From assembly GCA_003168295.1 (NCBI GenBank), contig PMST01000619.1, forward strand, positions 1,378 to 17,649: DNA of 16,272 bases, written 5' to 3'. Within the stretch, counting starts at the first letter, position 1, and each line of letters begins with the position of its first letter. Positions 1-6,091 of the stretch are shown piece after piece. The stretch is from Actinomycetota bacterium (lineage in GTDB: Bacteria > Actinomycetota > Actinomycetes > Streptosporangiales > Streptosporangiaceae). The position numbers and the translations under genes are program-made. The notes under the pieces were generated by a model. The model was not told where the DNA came from, ran no database searches, and was given only the letters and a program-made list of their open reading frames with translations.

Positions 1-2
1 TC

Positions 3-416
3 ACCGCCGAGGGCTTCTACCGGTCCGGTGACCTGGTGCGGGTACGCAGGTACGAGGGCACGCTGAGCTACTCGATCGAGGGCCGGATGAAGGACCTGAT
101 CGACCGCGGCGGTGAGAAGATCAACGCCGAAGAGGTCGAGCTCCTCCTCGCGGGTCACCCCGCCGTGGCCGAGATGGCGCTGGTCGGCATGCCCGACCCC
201 AGGCTGGGCGAGCGCGGCTGCGCCTACGTCGTGCCCCGGGACCCGCAGCACCCGCCGACACTCGCCGGCCTCTGCGCGTACCTGGAGGCTGAAGGCCTGG
301 CCAAGTACAAGTGGCCGGAGCGTCTCGAACTCATCGGCGCGCTGCCGCGCACCCAGGTCGGGAAGGTCTCCAAGGTGACACTGCGCGCCGACATCGGCGC
401 GAAGCTCGAACACTAG
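3..416 (+). CDS. Acyl-AMP/CoA ligase, C-terminal part (ANL superfamily), cut by window edge
   Basis: This is the C-terminal end of an adenylate-forming acyl-CoA or aryl-AMP ligase; the start lies left of the window. The frame is open from base 3 to the TAG at 414-416, giving 137 residues. It shows the hinge region YRSGDLVR followed by EGRMKDLIDRGGEKINAEEVE. The hinge Asp is in the GD pair, and the mobile C-terminal domain begins at GRxKDxIxRGGEKI. The catalytic A10 lysine is in TQVGKVSK near the end. The wording RGGEKINAEEVE is typical of the 2,3-dihydroxybenzoate-AMP ligase (EntE/DhbE) and cyclohexanecarboxylate-CoA ligase branch. The C-terminal domain is complete and shows no lesion. Substrate specificity lies in the missing N-terminal domain and cannot be judged. 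Its strand and position give no link to the catabolic operon further right. Confidence 0.88.
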   Translation, partial: TAEGFYRSGDLVRVRRYEGTLSYSIEGRMKDLIDRGGEKINAEEVELLLAGHPAVAEMALVGMPDPRLGERGCAYVVPRDPQHPPTLAGLCAYLEAEGLAKYKWPERLELIGALPRTQVGKVSKVTLRADIGAKLEH

Positions 417-668
417 ACCATCCCGCGCAGACCGGGCGTCACGGCGCGACGGAAGGGACCGAGCGCGGCGGCACGACTGCTGTTATGAGATCCACCAGGC
501 GTTCTGCGGGTCTCCGTGCGGGCTGATCATACGGCAGCTCGCCGACGCCGAAGCCAGGGCGCGACCCGGGAAGTGCCGAAACAAGTGCTGGGCCTTCGGC
601 GAGCCGGAGAACCTGAAATAGACGCTAAGACATCTGGGACGGACACAAATGAAGAGGAGAATGCCTTC
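417..668. other. Intergenic region, no gene recognised
   Basis: About 250 bp lie between the ligase stop and the dehydrogenase stub. Frames here are open only through high GC, and none resembles a known family. The last 20 bases hold a purine-rich ribosome binding site (GAAGAGGAG, about 651-659) for the ATG at 669. No convincing terminator or promoter was seen. Confidence 0.5.
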
Positions 669-914
669 ATGGGCACAATGGTCCGGTTCCACGAAATCGG
701 CGGGCCGGAAACCCTCCGCCTCGACGAGGTCGATCCGCCCCAGCCCGGCAGCGGCGAGGTCCAGATCCGCACCCGCGCTCTGGCCCTGAACCGGGCCGAT
801 GTGATTTCCCGGACCGGGAACCACTTCTTCACACCCGATTTCCCGCAGGCCCAGGGCCTCGAGGCATCCGGGACGATCGAATCCGTCGGTTCCTGGCGCC
901 CGCTCATCAAGTGA
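669..914 (+). pseudogene. Truncated quinone oxidoreductase / zinc-type alcohol dehydrogenase (N-terminal stub)
   Basis: The reading frame encodes 81 residues beginning MGTMVRFHEIGGPETLRLDE. This is the classic N-terminus of the NADPH:quinone reductase/medium-chain dehydrogenase family (GroES-like fold), continuing with PGSGEVQIRTRALALNRADV and ending near GLEASGTIESVG. Family members are about 320-340 residues. Here homology stops after SVG and the frame closes with an unrelated SWRPLIK tail. The NAD(P)-binding Rossmann domain is absent, so the product cannot be a working enzyme. The start is supported by GAGGAG eight to ten bases upstream. The break at about 893-895 probably marks a deletion or an old insertion junction. 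A short expressed peptide cannot be excluded, but a pseudogene is the better reading. Confidence 0.8.
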
Positions 915-974
915 AGTAGCGTGCACTCCACCGCACCTAGTGCCACCTCCTGACCCCAGGGGCACAGGTTAAGT

Positions 975-1007
975 TGCTACTGTAAGACAACTTGTCTTAC
1001 AGTAGCA
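975..1007. promoter_or_regulatory. 33-bp perfect palindrome, probable toxin-antitoxin operator
   Basis: Two 16-base arms (core GCTACTGTAAGACAA and its exact complement TTGTCTTACAGTAGC, with one further matching T/A pair) flank a single central C at 991. The palindrome ends three bases before the antitoxin ATG at 1011. Ribbon-helix-helix antitoxins bind such dyads as dimers of dimers and repress their own operon; that this one does is inference. Its placement means the operator would overlap the promoter and almost the whole 5' leader. Confidence 0.8.
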
Positions 1008-1010
1008 GGT

Positions 1011-1244
1011 ATGGCCGATACGATAACTATCCGCACTGACGAAGAGACCGAACACGCCCTTGACGTGCTGACCCACGACGGCAGCTCGCGATCGGCTGCG
1101 ATCCGGCAGGCCGTGCTCGACGCAGCTCGCCGCCGCGAACGCGCCGCCGAGATGCGCCGGGCCGTGCTGCGCACAGACCTCGGCGAGCCTGACGGCGTCA
1201 ACGTCGCGGAGGAGCTGGCTCGCGACCGCGCCAGCGAACGCTAA
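1011..1244 (+). CDS. vapB: Ribbon-helix-helix antitoxin, VapB type
   Basis: This encodes a 77-residue protein. Residues 4-10 (TITIRTD) form the beta-strand that contacts DNA, and the two helices fall at about 11-22 and 26-42, the standard ribbon-helix-helix layout. The charged tail from about 43 to 77, including NVAEELARDRASER, is the segment that normally wraps the toxin and blocks its active site. The TAA stop shares its last A with the ATG of the downstream PIN-domain gene, so the two are translationally coupled. The only Shine-Dalgarno-like bases are a weak AGG just before the ATG, and a palindromic operator ends three bases upstream. The mRNA may therefore have a very short leader or none. 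Autoregulation is inferred from the palindrome. Confidence 0.85.
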   Translation: MADTITIRTDEETEHALDVLTHDGSSRSAAIRQAVLDAARRRERAAEMRRAVLRTDLGEPDGVNVAEELARDRASER

Positions 1245-1636
1245 TGATCTACCTGGACTCGGCGGCAGTCGTAAAGCTTGTCCACGCCGAGCCGGAATCG
1301 GCCGCGCTGCGCAGCTGGCTGGATGAGCAAGCCGAGGTCCAGTGGATCAGCTCGGTGCTCACCGAGATCGAATCCTTCCGCGCGCTCGCCCGGTACGCGC
1401 CGGAGGCGGTCTCCCGCCTGCCCGCCGTGCTGGACCAGATCGACCTGATCGACCTGGACCAGCGCATCCGGATGCTGGCGCAGACGGTCACCCCGGCGAC
1501 GGTGCGCAGCCTAGATGCCATTCACCTCGGCACAGCCTTGCGCTCCCGCTCTTCACTTACCTCGTTCGTGACTTACGACAAGCGCCTGCTCGACGCGGCC
1601 CAGGCAGCGGGTCTGCCCATCGACGCGCCCGCCTGA
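1244..1636 (+). CDS. vapC: PIN-domain ribonuclease toxin, VapC type
   Basis: This 130-residue PIN-domain protein is of normal length for VapC toxins, which are Mg-dependent ribonucleases that cleave tRNA or rRNA. The acidic active-site set is visible: D5 in MIYLDSAAVVKL, E41 in LTEIESFRAL, D91 in SLDAIHLGTAL and D112 in FVTYDKRLL. The start is fixed by a one-base overlap with the antitoxin stop (TAATG). No frameshift or missing catalytic residue is seen, so the module looks intact although both sides are decayed genes. The target RNA cannot be read from sequence. It probably persists as a selfish or stabilising module in an accessory region, which is inference. Confidence 0.88.
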   Translation: MIYLDSAAVVKLVHAEPESAALRSWLDEQAEVQWISSVLTEIESFRALARYAPEAVSRLPAVLDQIDLIDLDQRIRMLAQTVTPATVRSLDAIHLGTALRSRSSLTSFVTYDKRLLDAAQAAGLPIDAPA

Positions 1637-1713
1637 CAGCAATCGCCCGACGATGCGACACCAGGCCATGAAGCGCCCTGCTATGCGCGGTACGCAGCAC
1701 GAGGCTATCCCGT

Positions 1714-2043
1714 ATGCCCGGCCGAGTCAGGCTGGGCACGGTGGGCCGGCCAGTGGCCGGCATGGAGGTCACGATCGCCGATGACCGCGAGATCCTGCCC
1801 CGGGTGTACGGCGGCTCGCTCGCGGAGTTGGCCGCCGGCCCGCAGGTGCTGGCCGAAGCGGCCTCCGGAGTCGCCGACGACGACGAACGGCTAGCCCGGG
1901 TCCGCCAGGTCGAGTACTGGTACCTGCTGCCGATGGGATGGACGGTGGAGACCGACGAACTCGCCACTACCCTCAAGCTTTAGCGCCGTGTGGTGCACGC
2001 CAGTTGGGCCGTCGTCACCGACTCGCTCTACGGGTGCGAGTGA
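1714..2043 (+). pseudogene. Decayed long-chain acyl-CoA synthetase (FadD15-like) remnant
   Basis: The translated strand reads GRVRLGTVGRPVAGMEVTIADD, typical of the substrate/AMP-binding region of bacterial long-chain fatty-acyl-CoA ligases. It then jumps, within an otherwise open frame, to the last part of the same family (LAELAAGPQVL ... ERLARVRQVEYWYLLP ... TDELATTLKL). Some 150 or more residues that normally lie between are missing, as is everything upstream. At 1981-1983 an in-frame TAG interrupts the conserved TLKL(K)RRVVH run. Reading past it gives RRVVHASWAVVTDSLYGCE and a TGA at 2041-2043, which matches the usual C-terminus of this family. Internal deletion, N-terminal loss and nonsense together make this a clear pseudogene. 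Confidence 0.8.
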
Positions 2044-2088
2044 CCAGTTACCCGGATTCGACCAGGGCGCGCGGCAACCTAAAGTGAC

Positions 2089-2095
2089 AAGGAGG
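2089..2095 (+). promoter_or_regulatory. Strong ribosome binding site deciding a GTG start
   Basis: AAGGAGG lies four to five bases before GTG 2100-2102. It is the best Shine-Dalgarno match on the left flank and fixes the start of the isomerase-like gene. Confidence 0.75.
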
Positions 2096-2099
2096 ACGC

Positions 2100-2444
2100 G
2101 TGAATCCTGATCTCGCTGATGCAGGCGGACCAACATCGGAGTTCCTGGTCCGCATGGAGAATCTGCTTCCGGCCGGCTTCCCCCCCGATGAGCGGGCCCG
2201 GCTGTTGCGCGCGGAGGCCGTTCGCGCCCGGGAGCTGGCGTCCGCCGGGATCCTGCTACGCCTGTGGCGCGTGGCGGGACGGCGCGCCAATGTGGGGATC
2301 TGGCGCGCGACGACCGCAGCGGAATTGCACGACGCGCTCGAATCGCTACCGTTGTTCCCCTACCTAGACATCCAGGTCGTCCCGCTCAGCGGGCACCCAA
2401 ACGACCCGGCGCTCGTCGCGGGCCCGCCTCCTCCCGGCGCCTGA
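2100..2444 (+). CDS. Muconolactone delta-isomerase-like protein
   Basis: This 114-residue protein belongs to the muconolactone isomerase family (PF02426 type, ferredoxin-like fold, normally a decamer of about 95 residues). Characteristic stretches are EFLVRMENLLPAGFPPDERARLL, LASAGILLRLWRV, RRANVGIWRAT and SLPLFPYLDIQVVPLSGHPNDP. In the beta-ketoadipate pathway the enzyme converts muconolactone to 3-oxoadipate enol-lactone. Here no catechol dioxygenase or muconate cycloisomerase is next to it, so the substrate may differ. The gene starts at GTG after a strong AAGGAGG and is complete. It ends 13 bases before the converging IclR gene. An N-terminal extension of about 12 residues precedes the usual family start. 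It may be a leftover of a lost pathway or a stand-alone lactone isomerase. Confidence 0.82.
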   Translation: MNPDLADAGGPTSEFLVRMENLLPAGFPPDERARLLRAEAVRARELASAGILLRLWRVAGRRANVGIWRATTAAELHDALESLPLFPYLDIQVVPLSGHPNDPALVAGPPPPGA

Positions 2445-2457
2445 CCGCCCGAGTGCG

Positions 2458-3255
2458 TCACGGCAAAAGAGCTTCCAGCTGTCCAGGGGCATGGCCGGCG
2501 ATCTGCGAGGCCCGCTCCGCTGAGCGGAGCACCGCGTCAGTGATGCTTTCCCGGGCCGCGGCGAACCTGGCGGCCGGTACCGAGACAGCCACTGATCCGG
2601 CTACGGACCCCCCGGAGCGGTAGAACGGGGCGGCGATGCAGCAGACGCCCTCCTGGAAGGAGCCATCATCCAGAGCCCAGCCCAGCTCGCGTACCTTGTT
2701 CAGCTCACTGATGAACCCGTCAAGCTCACCGGCTGAGGCGCCGGGCACGCACTGCCCGAGCACGGCATTCCGCTCGTCGTCCGGCAGCTGGGCCAAGATC
2801 GCCTTCCCGGAGGCACGGATGTGCTCTGAGCCGCTGAAGCCCACGTACAACCCGGTTACGCGGACGGCTTGATCCCCTTCCACCAGCGCCTGGATTATCA
2901 CCTTCTCGTGGTTCAGGGCGGCGATGTAAGTGGTCTCGCCGGTGCTCGCCGACAGTTCGGCGATGACAGGCATGAGCTCTCGCCCGAGCGCGAAGTTCCG
3001 CACCAGCCCCTGATAGAGGATGGCCGCGCGGCTGCCGATCCTGAGCGTGCCGTCGGAGTCACGCGTCACGTAGCCCGCCAGCTGGAGCGTGTTCAGTAGG
3101 TGATAACTCGTCGTGACGTTGATGCTCAGTGCCTGGGCGACCTCCTTGAGCCGCGGCGGACGCCGCGCCTGGGCCACGGCCTCCAAGAAGGCAAGCGCCC
3201 GCTCCACGGTCTGAAGCGTCGTGGTCGCCTTTTCATTATCTGCAACTTGCTTCAC
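2458..3255 (-). CDS. IclR-family transcriptional regulator
   Basis: This 265-residue protein has the two-domain IclR layout. A winged helix-turn-helix spans about residues 13-75 (LQTVERALAFLEAV, LKEVAQALSINVTTSYHLLNTL, GYVTRDSDGTLRIG), and a C-terminal effector-binding domain spans about 85-255, with the family signature near ASGKAILAQLPDDE and GWALDDGSFQEGVCCIAAPFY. The chosen start is GTG at 3253-3255, preceded by AAGG at seven bases. An out-of-frame ATG ATG TGA overlaps this start. It is divergent from the amidohydrolase gene, and their short AT-rich intergenic region contains a dyad that recurs upstream of the big minus-strand operon. It is therefore the likely local regulator of the catabolic genes, responding to the substrate or an intermediate. 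Whether it activates or represses cannot be told. Confidence 0.93.
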   Translation of the reverse strand: MKQVADNEKATTTLQTVERALAFLEAVAQARRPPRLKEVAQALSINVTTSYHLLNTLQLAGYVTRDSDGTLRIGSRAAILYQGLVRNFALGRELMPVIAELSASTGETTYIAALNHEKVIIQALVEGDQAVRVTGLYVGFSGSEHIRASGKAILAQLPDDERNAVLGQCVPGASAGELDGFISELNKVRELGWALDDGSFQEGVCCIAAPFYRSGGSVAGSVAVSVPAARFAAARESITDAVLRSAERASQIAGHAPGQLEALLP

Positions 3256-3354
3256 ATCATTACCTTAACTAAAGATGTCGCGAGCTAAGATTTCACTATC
3301 TTAAAGATATTGCATATATTGACGTCTCCTCACGCGGCTGAGGAGACTGGGGCT
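3256..3354. promoter_or_regulatory. Divergent AT-rich promoter region between regulator and amidohydrolase
   Basis: About 100 bp, strikingly AT-rich against the surrounding GC-rich genes, separates the two divergent starts. It contains the 16-bp dyad at 3287-3302, an overlapping ATCTT-A-AAGAT dyad at 3298-3308, and a related half-site CTAAAGAT at 3269-3276. Promoters for both genes must lie here, but I cannot assign -35/-10 boxes with confidence. Confidence 0.65.
3287..3302 (+). promoter_or_regulatory. Probable IclR operator, copy 1
   Basis: AAGATTTCACTATCTT is an inverted repeat (AAGAT, six-base spacer, ATCTT). It matches 13 of 16 bases of a dyad at 15343-15358, with the same spacing and the same orientation toward the following catabolic gene. 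It ends 52 bp before the amidohydrolase start codon. Confidence 0.7.
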
Positions 3355-4194
3355 GTGAGCAACAGCATCCTCGACAGCCACTGCCATGCCTGGCGGGTAT
3401 GGCCGTACCCGCCGCTGGTACCGGACGAGCTGAGCCGGGGCACGATCGACCAGCTCATATACGAGATGAACGTGCACGGCGTCGAGCAGGCGGTGGTGGT
3501 CTGCGCCGCCATCGAGAACAACCCGGACAACGTCGAGTACGTCTCGTTCGCCCGGTCACGGTATCCGGACCGGATCCAGGTGATCGCGGACCTGGACTGC
3601 ACCTGGCATGAGACCTACCACCGGCCGGGCAGCGCGGACCGGCTGCGGGCTCTCGCCGACCGCCACCAGCTCGCCGGGTTCACCCATTATCTGGGCGCCG
3701 ATAATGACGGCTGGCTGGCCGGCGACGAGGCTAGCCAGCTGCTCACCGTGGCCGATGAGCGAGGGCTGCTGGTAAGCCTGGCCGCGAGCCCGGTGTGGCA
3801 GGAGGACCTGCGGGTCCTCGCGCGACGCCACCCCGGTGTCCCGATCCTCTGTCATCATCTCGGCGGGGCGTCGGTTTCGGCGGATCCGGCATTGCTGCGG
3901 ACGCTGATCGAATCGGTCTCGTGCCCGAACATCTACATCAAGGCCTCAGGTTTTCATTACGCCTCGCCGAGAGGATGGGACTATCCCTGGCCCGACGGCA
4001 TCGAGCTGTTCCGGCAGATCTTCGAGGCGTTCGGCGCGGAGCGGCTGTGCTGGGCGTCGGACTTTCCCGCGTCCACCCGGTACACCACCTACCGCCAGTC
4101 GCTCGAGGTGTTCCGGACGCACTGCGCATTCCTGGGACCCGGCGACCTGGAGGAGCTCCTGGGGGGCACCCTGCGGCGCATCCTGAGCCGCTGA
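3355..4194 (+). CDS. Amidohydrolase_2-family metal-dependent hydrolase, probable lactonase
   Basis: This 279-residue TIM-barrel hydrolase belongs to the amidohydrolase_2 group, which includes L-fuconolactone and L-rhamnonolactone hydrolases, sulfomuconolactone hydrolase and several decarboxylases. The metal-binding D-x-H-x-H is at residues 7-11 (LDSHCHAW). A His pair lies at 167-168 (ILCHHLGG), and the barrel-end Asp is D236 in LCWASDFPAS. The start is GTG 3355, nine bases after AGGAG (3341-3345). An in-frame TTG at 3310 would begin inside the AT-rich regulatory region and is less likely. The gene is divergent from the IclR regulator and converges on the permease genes, leaving only 22 bp between stops. 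With a mutarotase domain, sugar dehydrogenases and an aldonate-type dehydratase nearby, opening of a sugar lactone is the most sensible role. That is inference. Confidence 0.86.
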   Translation: MSNSILDSHCHAWRVWPYPPLVPDELSRGTIDQLIYEMNVHGVEQAVVVCAAIENNPDNVEYVSFARSRYPDRIQVIADLDCTWHETYHRPGSADRLRALADRHQLAGFTHYLGADNDGWLAGDEASQLLTVADERGLLVSLAASPVWQEDLRVLARRHPGVPILCHHLGGASVSADPALLRTLIESVSCPNIYIKASGFHYASPRGWDYPWPDGIELFRQIFEAFGAERLCWASDFPASTRYTTYRQSLEVFRTHCAFLGPGDLEELLGGTLRRILSR

Positions 4195-4216
4195 GCCCTG
4201 TCCCGCTGGCTGGGCG

Positions 4217-5050
4217 CTACTCAACGCCGGATCCTGACAGGCCGCGCACGAACGCCCGCTGCGCGAGGAGGAACGCCACTACCATCGGCAGCGTGGTGAG
4301 CGCCGTCGCTGCGAACGCGACGTTCTCCGGGATCTGCCCGAACTCGGACGAGGCCAGCGGGGCCAGGGTCTCCGTCATGACCTGGACATTGGGGCTGGTC
4401 GCCACGACCAGCGGCCACAGGTACAGGTTCCAGGCCGTCAGGACGGAGATCGCCACATACGCGCCGGTCGCCGGGACGGCCAGCGGGATGATGAGCCGCC
4501 GCAGGATGTGGAACCAGCCGCTGCCGTCCACCCGCGCCGCGTCGATGAGCTCGCCAGGCAGGCTGACGAGGTACTGCCGGAACAGCAGGGTGCCGAAGCC
4601 GGTCTGGGCGACGATCGGCAGGATCAGCCCCTCATACGTATTCACCATATGCAGCTTCTCGGTGACGATGAAGGTCGGGACCAGGGTAGTGATAGCCGGG
4701 ATGAACAGCGATATTGCGAGCAGCGCGGTCACCGCATTGGAACTGCGGAAGCGGAGCTTGGCCAGGACGAATCCTCCGGAAATGCACAGCATCCACTGCA
4801 GGCCGACGGTCACGGCGGTGAAGATCACCGAATTCAGGACTGACCGGCCTTTCATGTAATTCCAGGCCTGCGAGTAATTGCCGAGATGGATGCTAGTCGG
4901 GATAAACGCCGGCGGGAATGAGGTCAGCTGGCTGTCTGACATCAGGGAGCCGAAGACCAGGTAGATGAGAGGGAAGGCCAGAATGAGGCCCACGATCACG
5001 ATGACCGTGATCCGGATGATCCGGCGGACTCTCGAGTTCACGGTCATCAT
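4217..5050 (-). CDS. Carbohydrate ABC transporter permease, MalG-like
   Basis: This 277-residue inner-membrane permease is of the MalG/CUT1 type. The first membrane segment follows a short basic N-terminus (about 14-34), with further hydrophobic segments at about 75-100, 105-130, 140-160, 195-220 and 245-265. The EAA loop that contacts the ATPase reads DAARVDGSGWFHILRRLIIPLAVPAT. The protein ends in the usual FVRGLSGSGVE. The ATG overlaps the stop of the upstream permease (ATGA), so the pair is translationally coupled. It is the last gene of the minus-strand operon. No ATPase gene follows; many actinomycetes share one MsiK-type ATPase among CUT1 transporters, which may apply here. Confidence 0.93.
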   Translation of the reverse strand: MMTVNSRVRRIIRITVIVIVGLILAFPLIYLVFGSLMSDSQLTSFPPAFIPTSIHLGNYSQAWNYMKGRSVLNSVIFTAVTVGLQWMLCISGGFVLAKLRFRSSNAVTALLAISLFIPAITTLVPTFIVTEKLHMVNTYEGLILPIVAQTGFGTLLFRQYLVSLPGELIDAARVDGSGWFHILRRLIIPLAVPATGAYVAISVLTAWNLYLWPLVVATSPNVQVMTETLAPLASSEFGQIPENVAFAATALTTLPMVVAFLLAQRAFVRGLSGSGVE

Positions 5051-6003
5051 CGCGCGAGCCCCCTCGCCAGGGCCAGGAGGCCCAGTATTGCCGCGAACAG
5101 CGCGAGCTGAAGGACCGACAATGTCGCGGCATAGCCGAGCTGGATATTATTGAAAGCGGTATAGTAAATGTAATAGATAAGCGTGCTCGTGGCGTCGACC
5201 GGGCCGCCCTGGGTGAGGATATTAACCAGGTCGAACGAGCTGTTAGTGAAGGCGATAATGGCCACGATCACGACCAGGATCGTCATGTTCCGCACGCCAG
5301 GCCAGATGATCTTGCGCAGGCGGGTCAAGGGGCCGGCCCCATCGAGCATGGCCGCCTCGATGACGTGCTGAGGTATTCGCTGCAGGGCGGCCAGGTAGAG
5401 CAGGATGGCCGTAGGCAGAGACAGCCAGATCGCGATGATGTCGAGGGCGATCAGCGCCGTATGCGTGTTGCTCAGCCAGGCCGGGCCGTCGATGCCGACC
5501 TTCTTCAGCGCGAAGTCGAGCAGGCCCTGGCCGGGCCGGTAGATCCACTGCCACAAGATGGCCGACGCGGCGAAGGAGACGACTGCGGGCACGAAGTACA
5601 GCGTGCGCACCACACCGATGAACCGGAACTGGACGTTGACCAGCATGGCCAGCAGGAGCCCGAGGATGACCGTCGGGACCACGCCGAATACCAGGAAGAT
5701 CATCGTGGTTTCGATGGCCTGCGGGACGGCCGGGTCGTTCACCATCGCCCGGTAGTTGGCCAGGCCCACCCACTGCGGTGCGCCGACCAAGTTCCAGCTG
5801 GTGAAACTCAGCCCCAGGGCCAGGAGCACCGGGATGACGATGAACACGGTGTACACGATGAGGTTGGGCGCCAGCAGCCCGGCCGCGGCGGCACGGTCGC
5901 GGCTGGCCCAGCTAGCGCCACGAGGCTGCCCGCCCCCGCGTGGCCCCTCGGCAGGCCCGCGTGCCCTTCTGCTTCTTGCTTTCGCGCGGATCGCGACCGC
6001 CAT
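5047..6003 (-). CDS. Carbohydrate ABC transporter permease, MalF/UgpA-like
   Basis: This protein, about 318 residues from the chosen start, is the first of the two CUT1 permeases. After a basic, Arg-rich cytoplasmic N-terminus, six hydrophobic segments are visible, beginning at LLAPNLIVYTVFIVIPVLLALGL. The EAA loop reads EAAMLDGAGPLTRLRKIIWP. An ATG 30 bases further upstream (6031-6033) is in frame, but it sits almost at the base of an intercistronic stem-loop with poor spacing to its GGGGA. The ATG at 6001-6003 follows GGAAGGGAAAGG and is preferred. It forms the channel with the MalG-like partner and is fed by the lipoprotein encoded upstream. The imported compound is probably a mono- or oligosaccharide or glycoside, by family only. 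Confidence 0.9.
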   Translation of the reverse strand: MAVAIRAKARSRRARGPAEGPRGGGQPRGASWASRDRAAAAGLLAPNLIVYTVFIVIPVLLALGLSFTSWNLVGAPQWVGLANYRAMVNDPAVPQAIETTMIFLVFGVVPTVILGLLLAMLVNVQFRFIGVVRTLYFVPAVVSFAASAILWQWIYRPGQGLLDFALKKVGIDGPAWLSNTHTALIALDIIAIWLSLPTAILLYLAALQRIPQHVIEAAMLDGAGPLTRLRKIIWPGVRNMTILVVIVAIIAFTNSSFDLVNILTQGGPVDATSTLIYYIYYTAFNNIQLGYAATLSVLQLALFAAILGLLALARGLAR

Positions 6004-6043
6004 CGGCCTTTCCCTTCCGCTTTGTTCCGTCATGTCCCCAGCG

Positions 6044-6083
6044 CTGGCGAGTGCCGGGGTTGTCTGGCTCCGGCACCCGCCAG
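6044..6083 (-). terminator. Intercistronic stem-loop between binding-protein and permease genes
   Basis: Fourteen-base arms at 6044-6057 and 6070-6083 enclose a 12-base loop. On the minus-strand transcript the only imperfect pair is a G-U wobble. There is no U-run after it, so it is more likely a partial terminator or an mRNA-stabilising hairpin than a full terminator. Such elements commonly raise the binding protein:permease ratio. Confidence 0.65.
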
Positions 6084-6091
6084 CTTTCGTC

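Noticed and set aside
483..965. Open minus-strand frame of about 160 codons
   Set aside because: Antisense to the quinone-reductase stub, whose translation clearly matches its family. No supporting motif or RBS.
3310..3354. TTG start at 3310 for the amidohydrolase
   Set aside because: It lies in the AT-rich regulatory region without an RBS. GTG 3355 has AGGAG at proper spacing and sits directly before the conserved D-x-H-x-H strand.
4195..4216. Bidirectional terminator between the convergent amidohydrolase and permease genes
   Set aside because: Only a weak GCCC/GGGC pairing is possible and there is no T-run on either strand, so no terminator is called.
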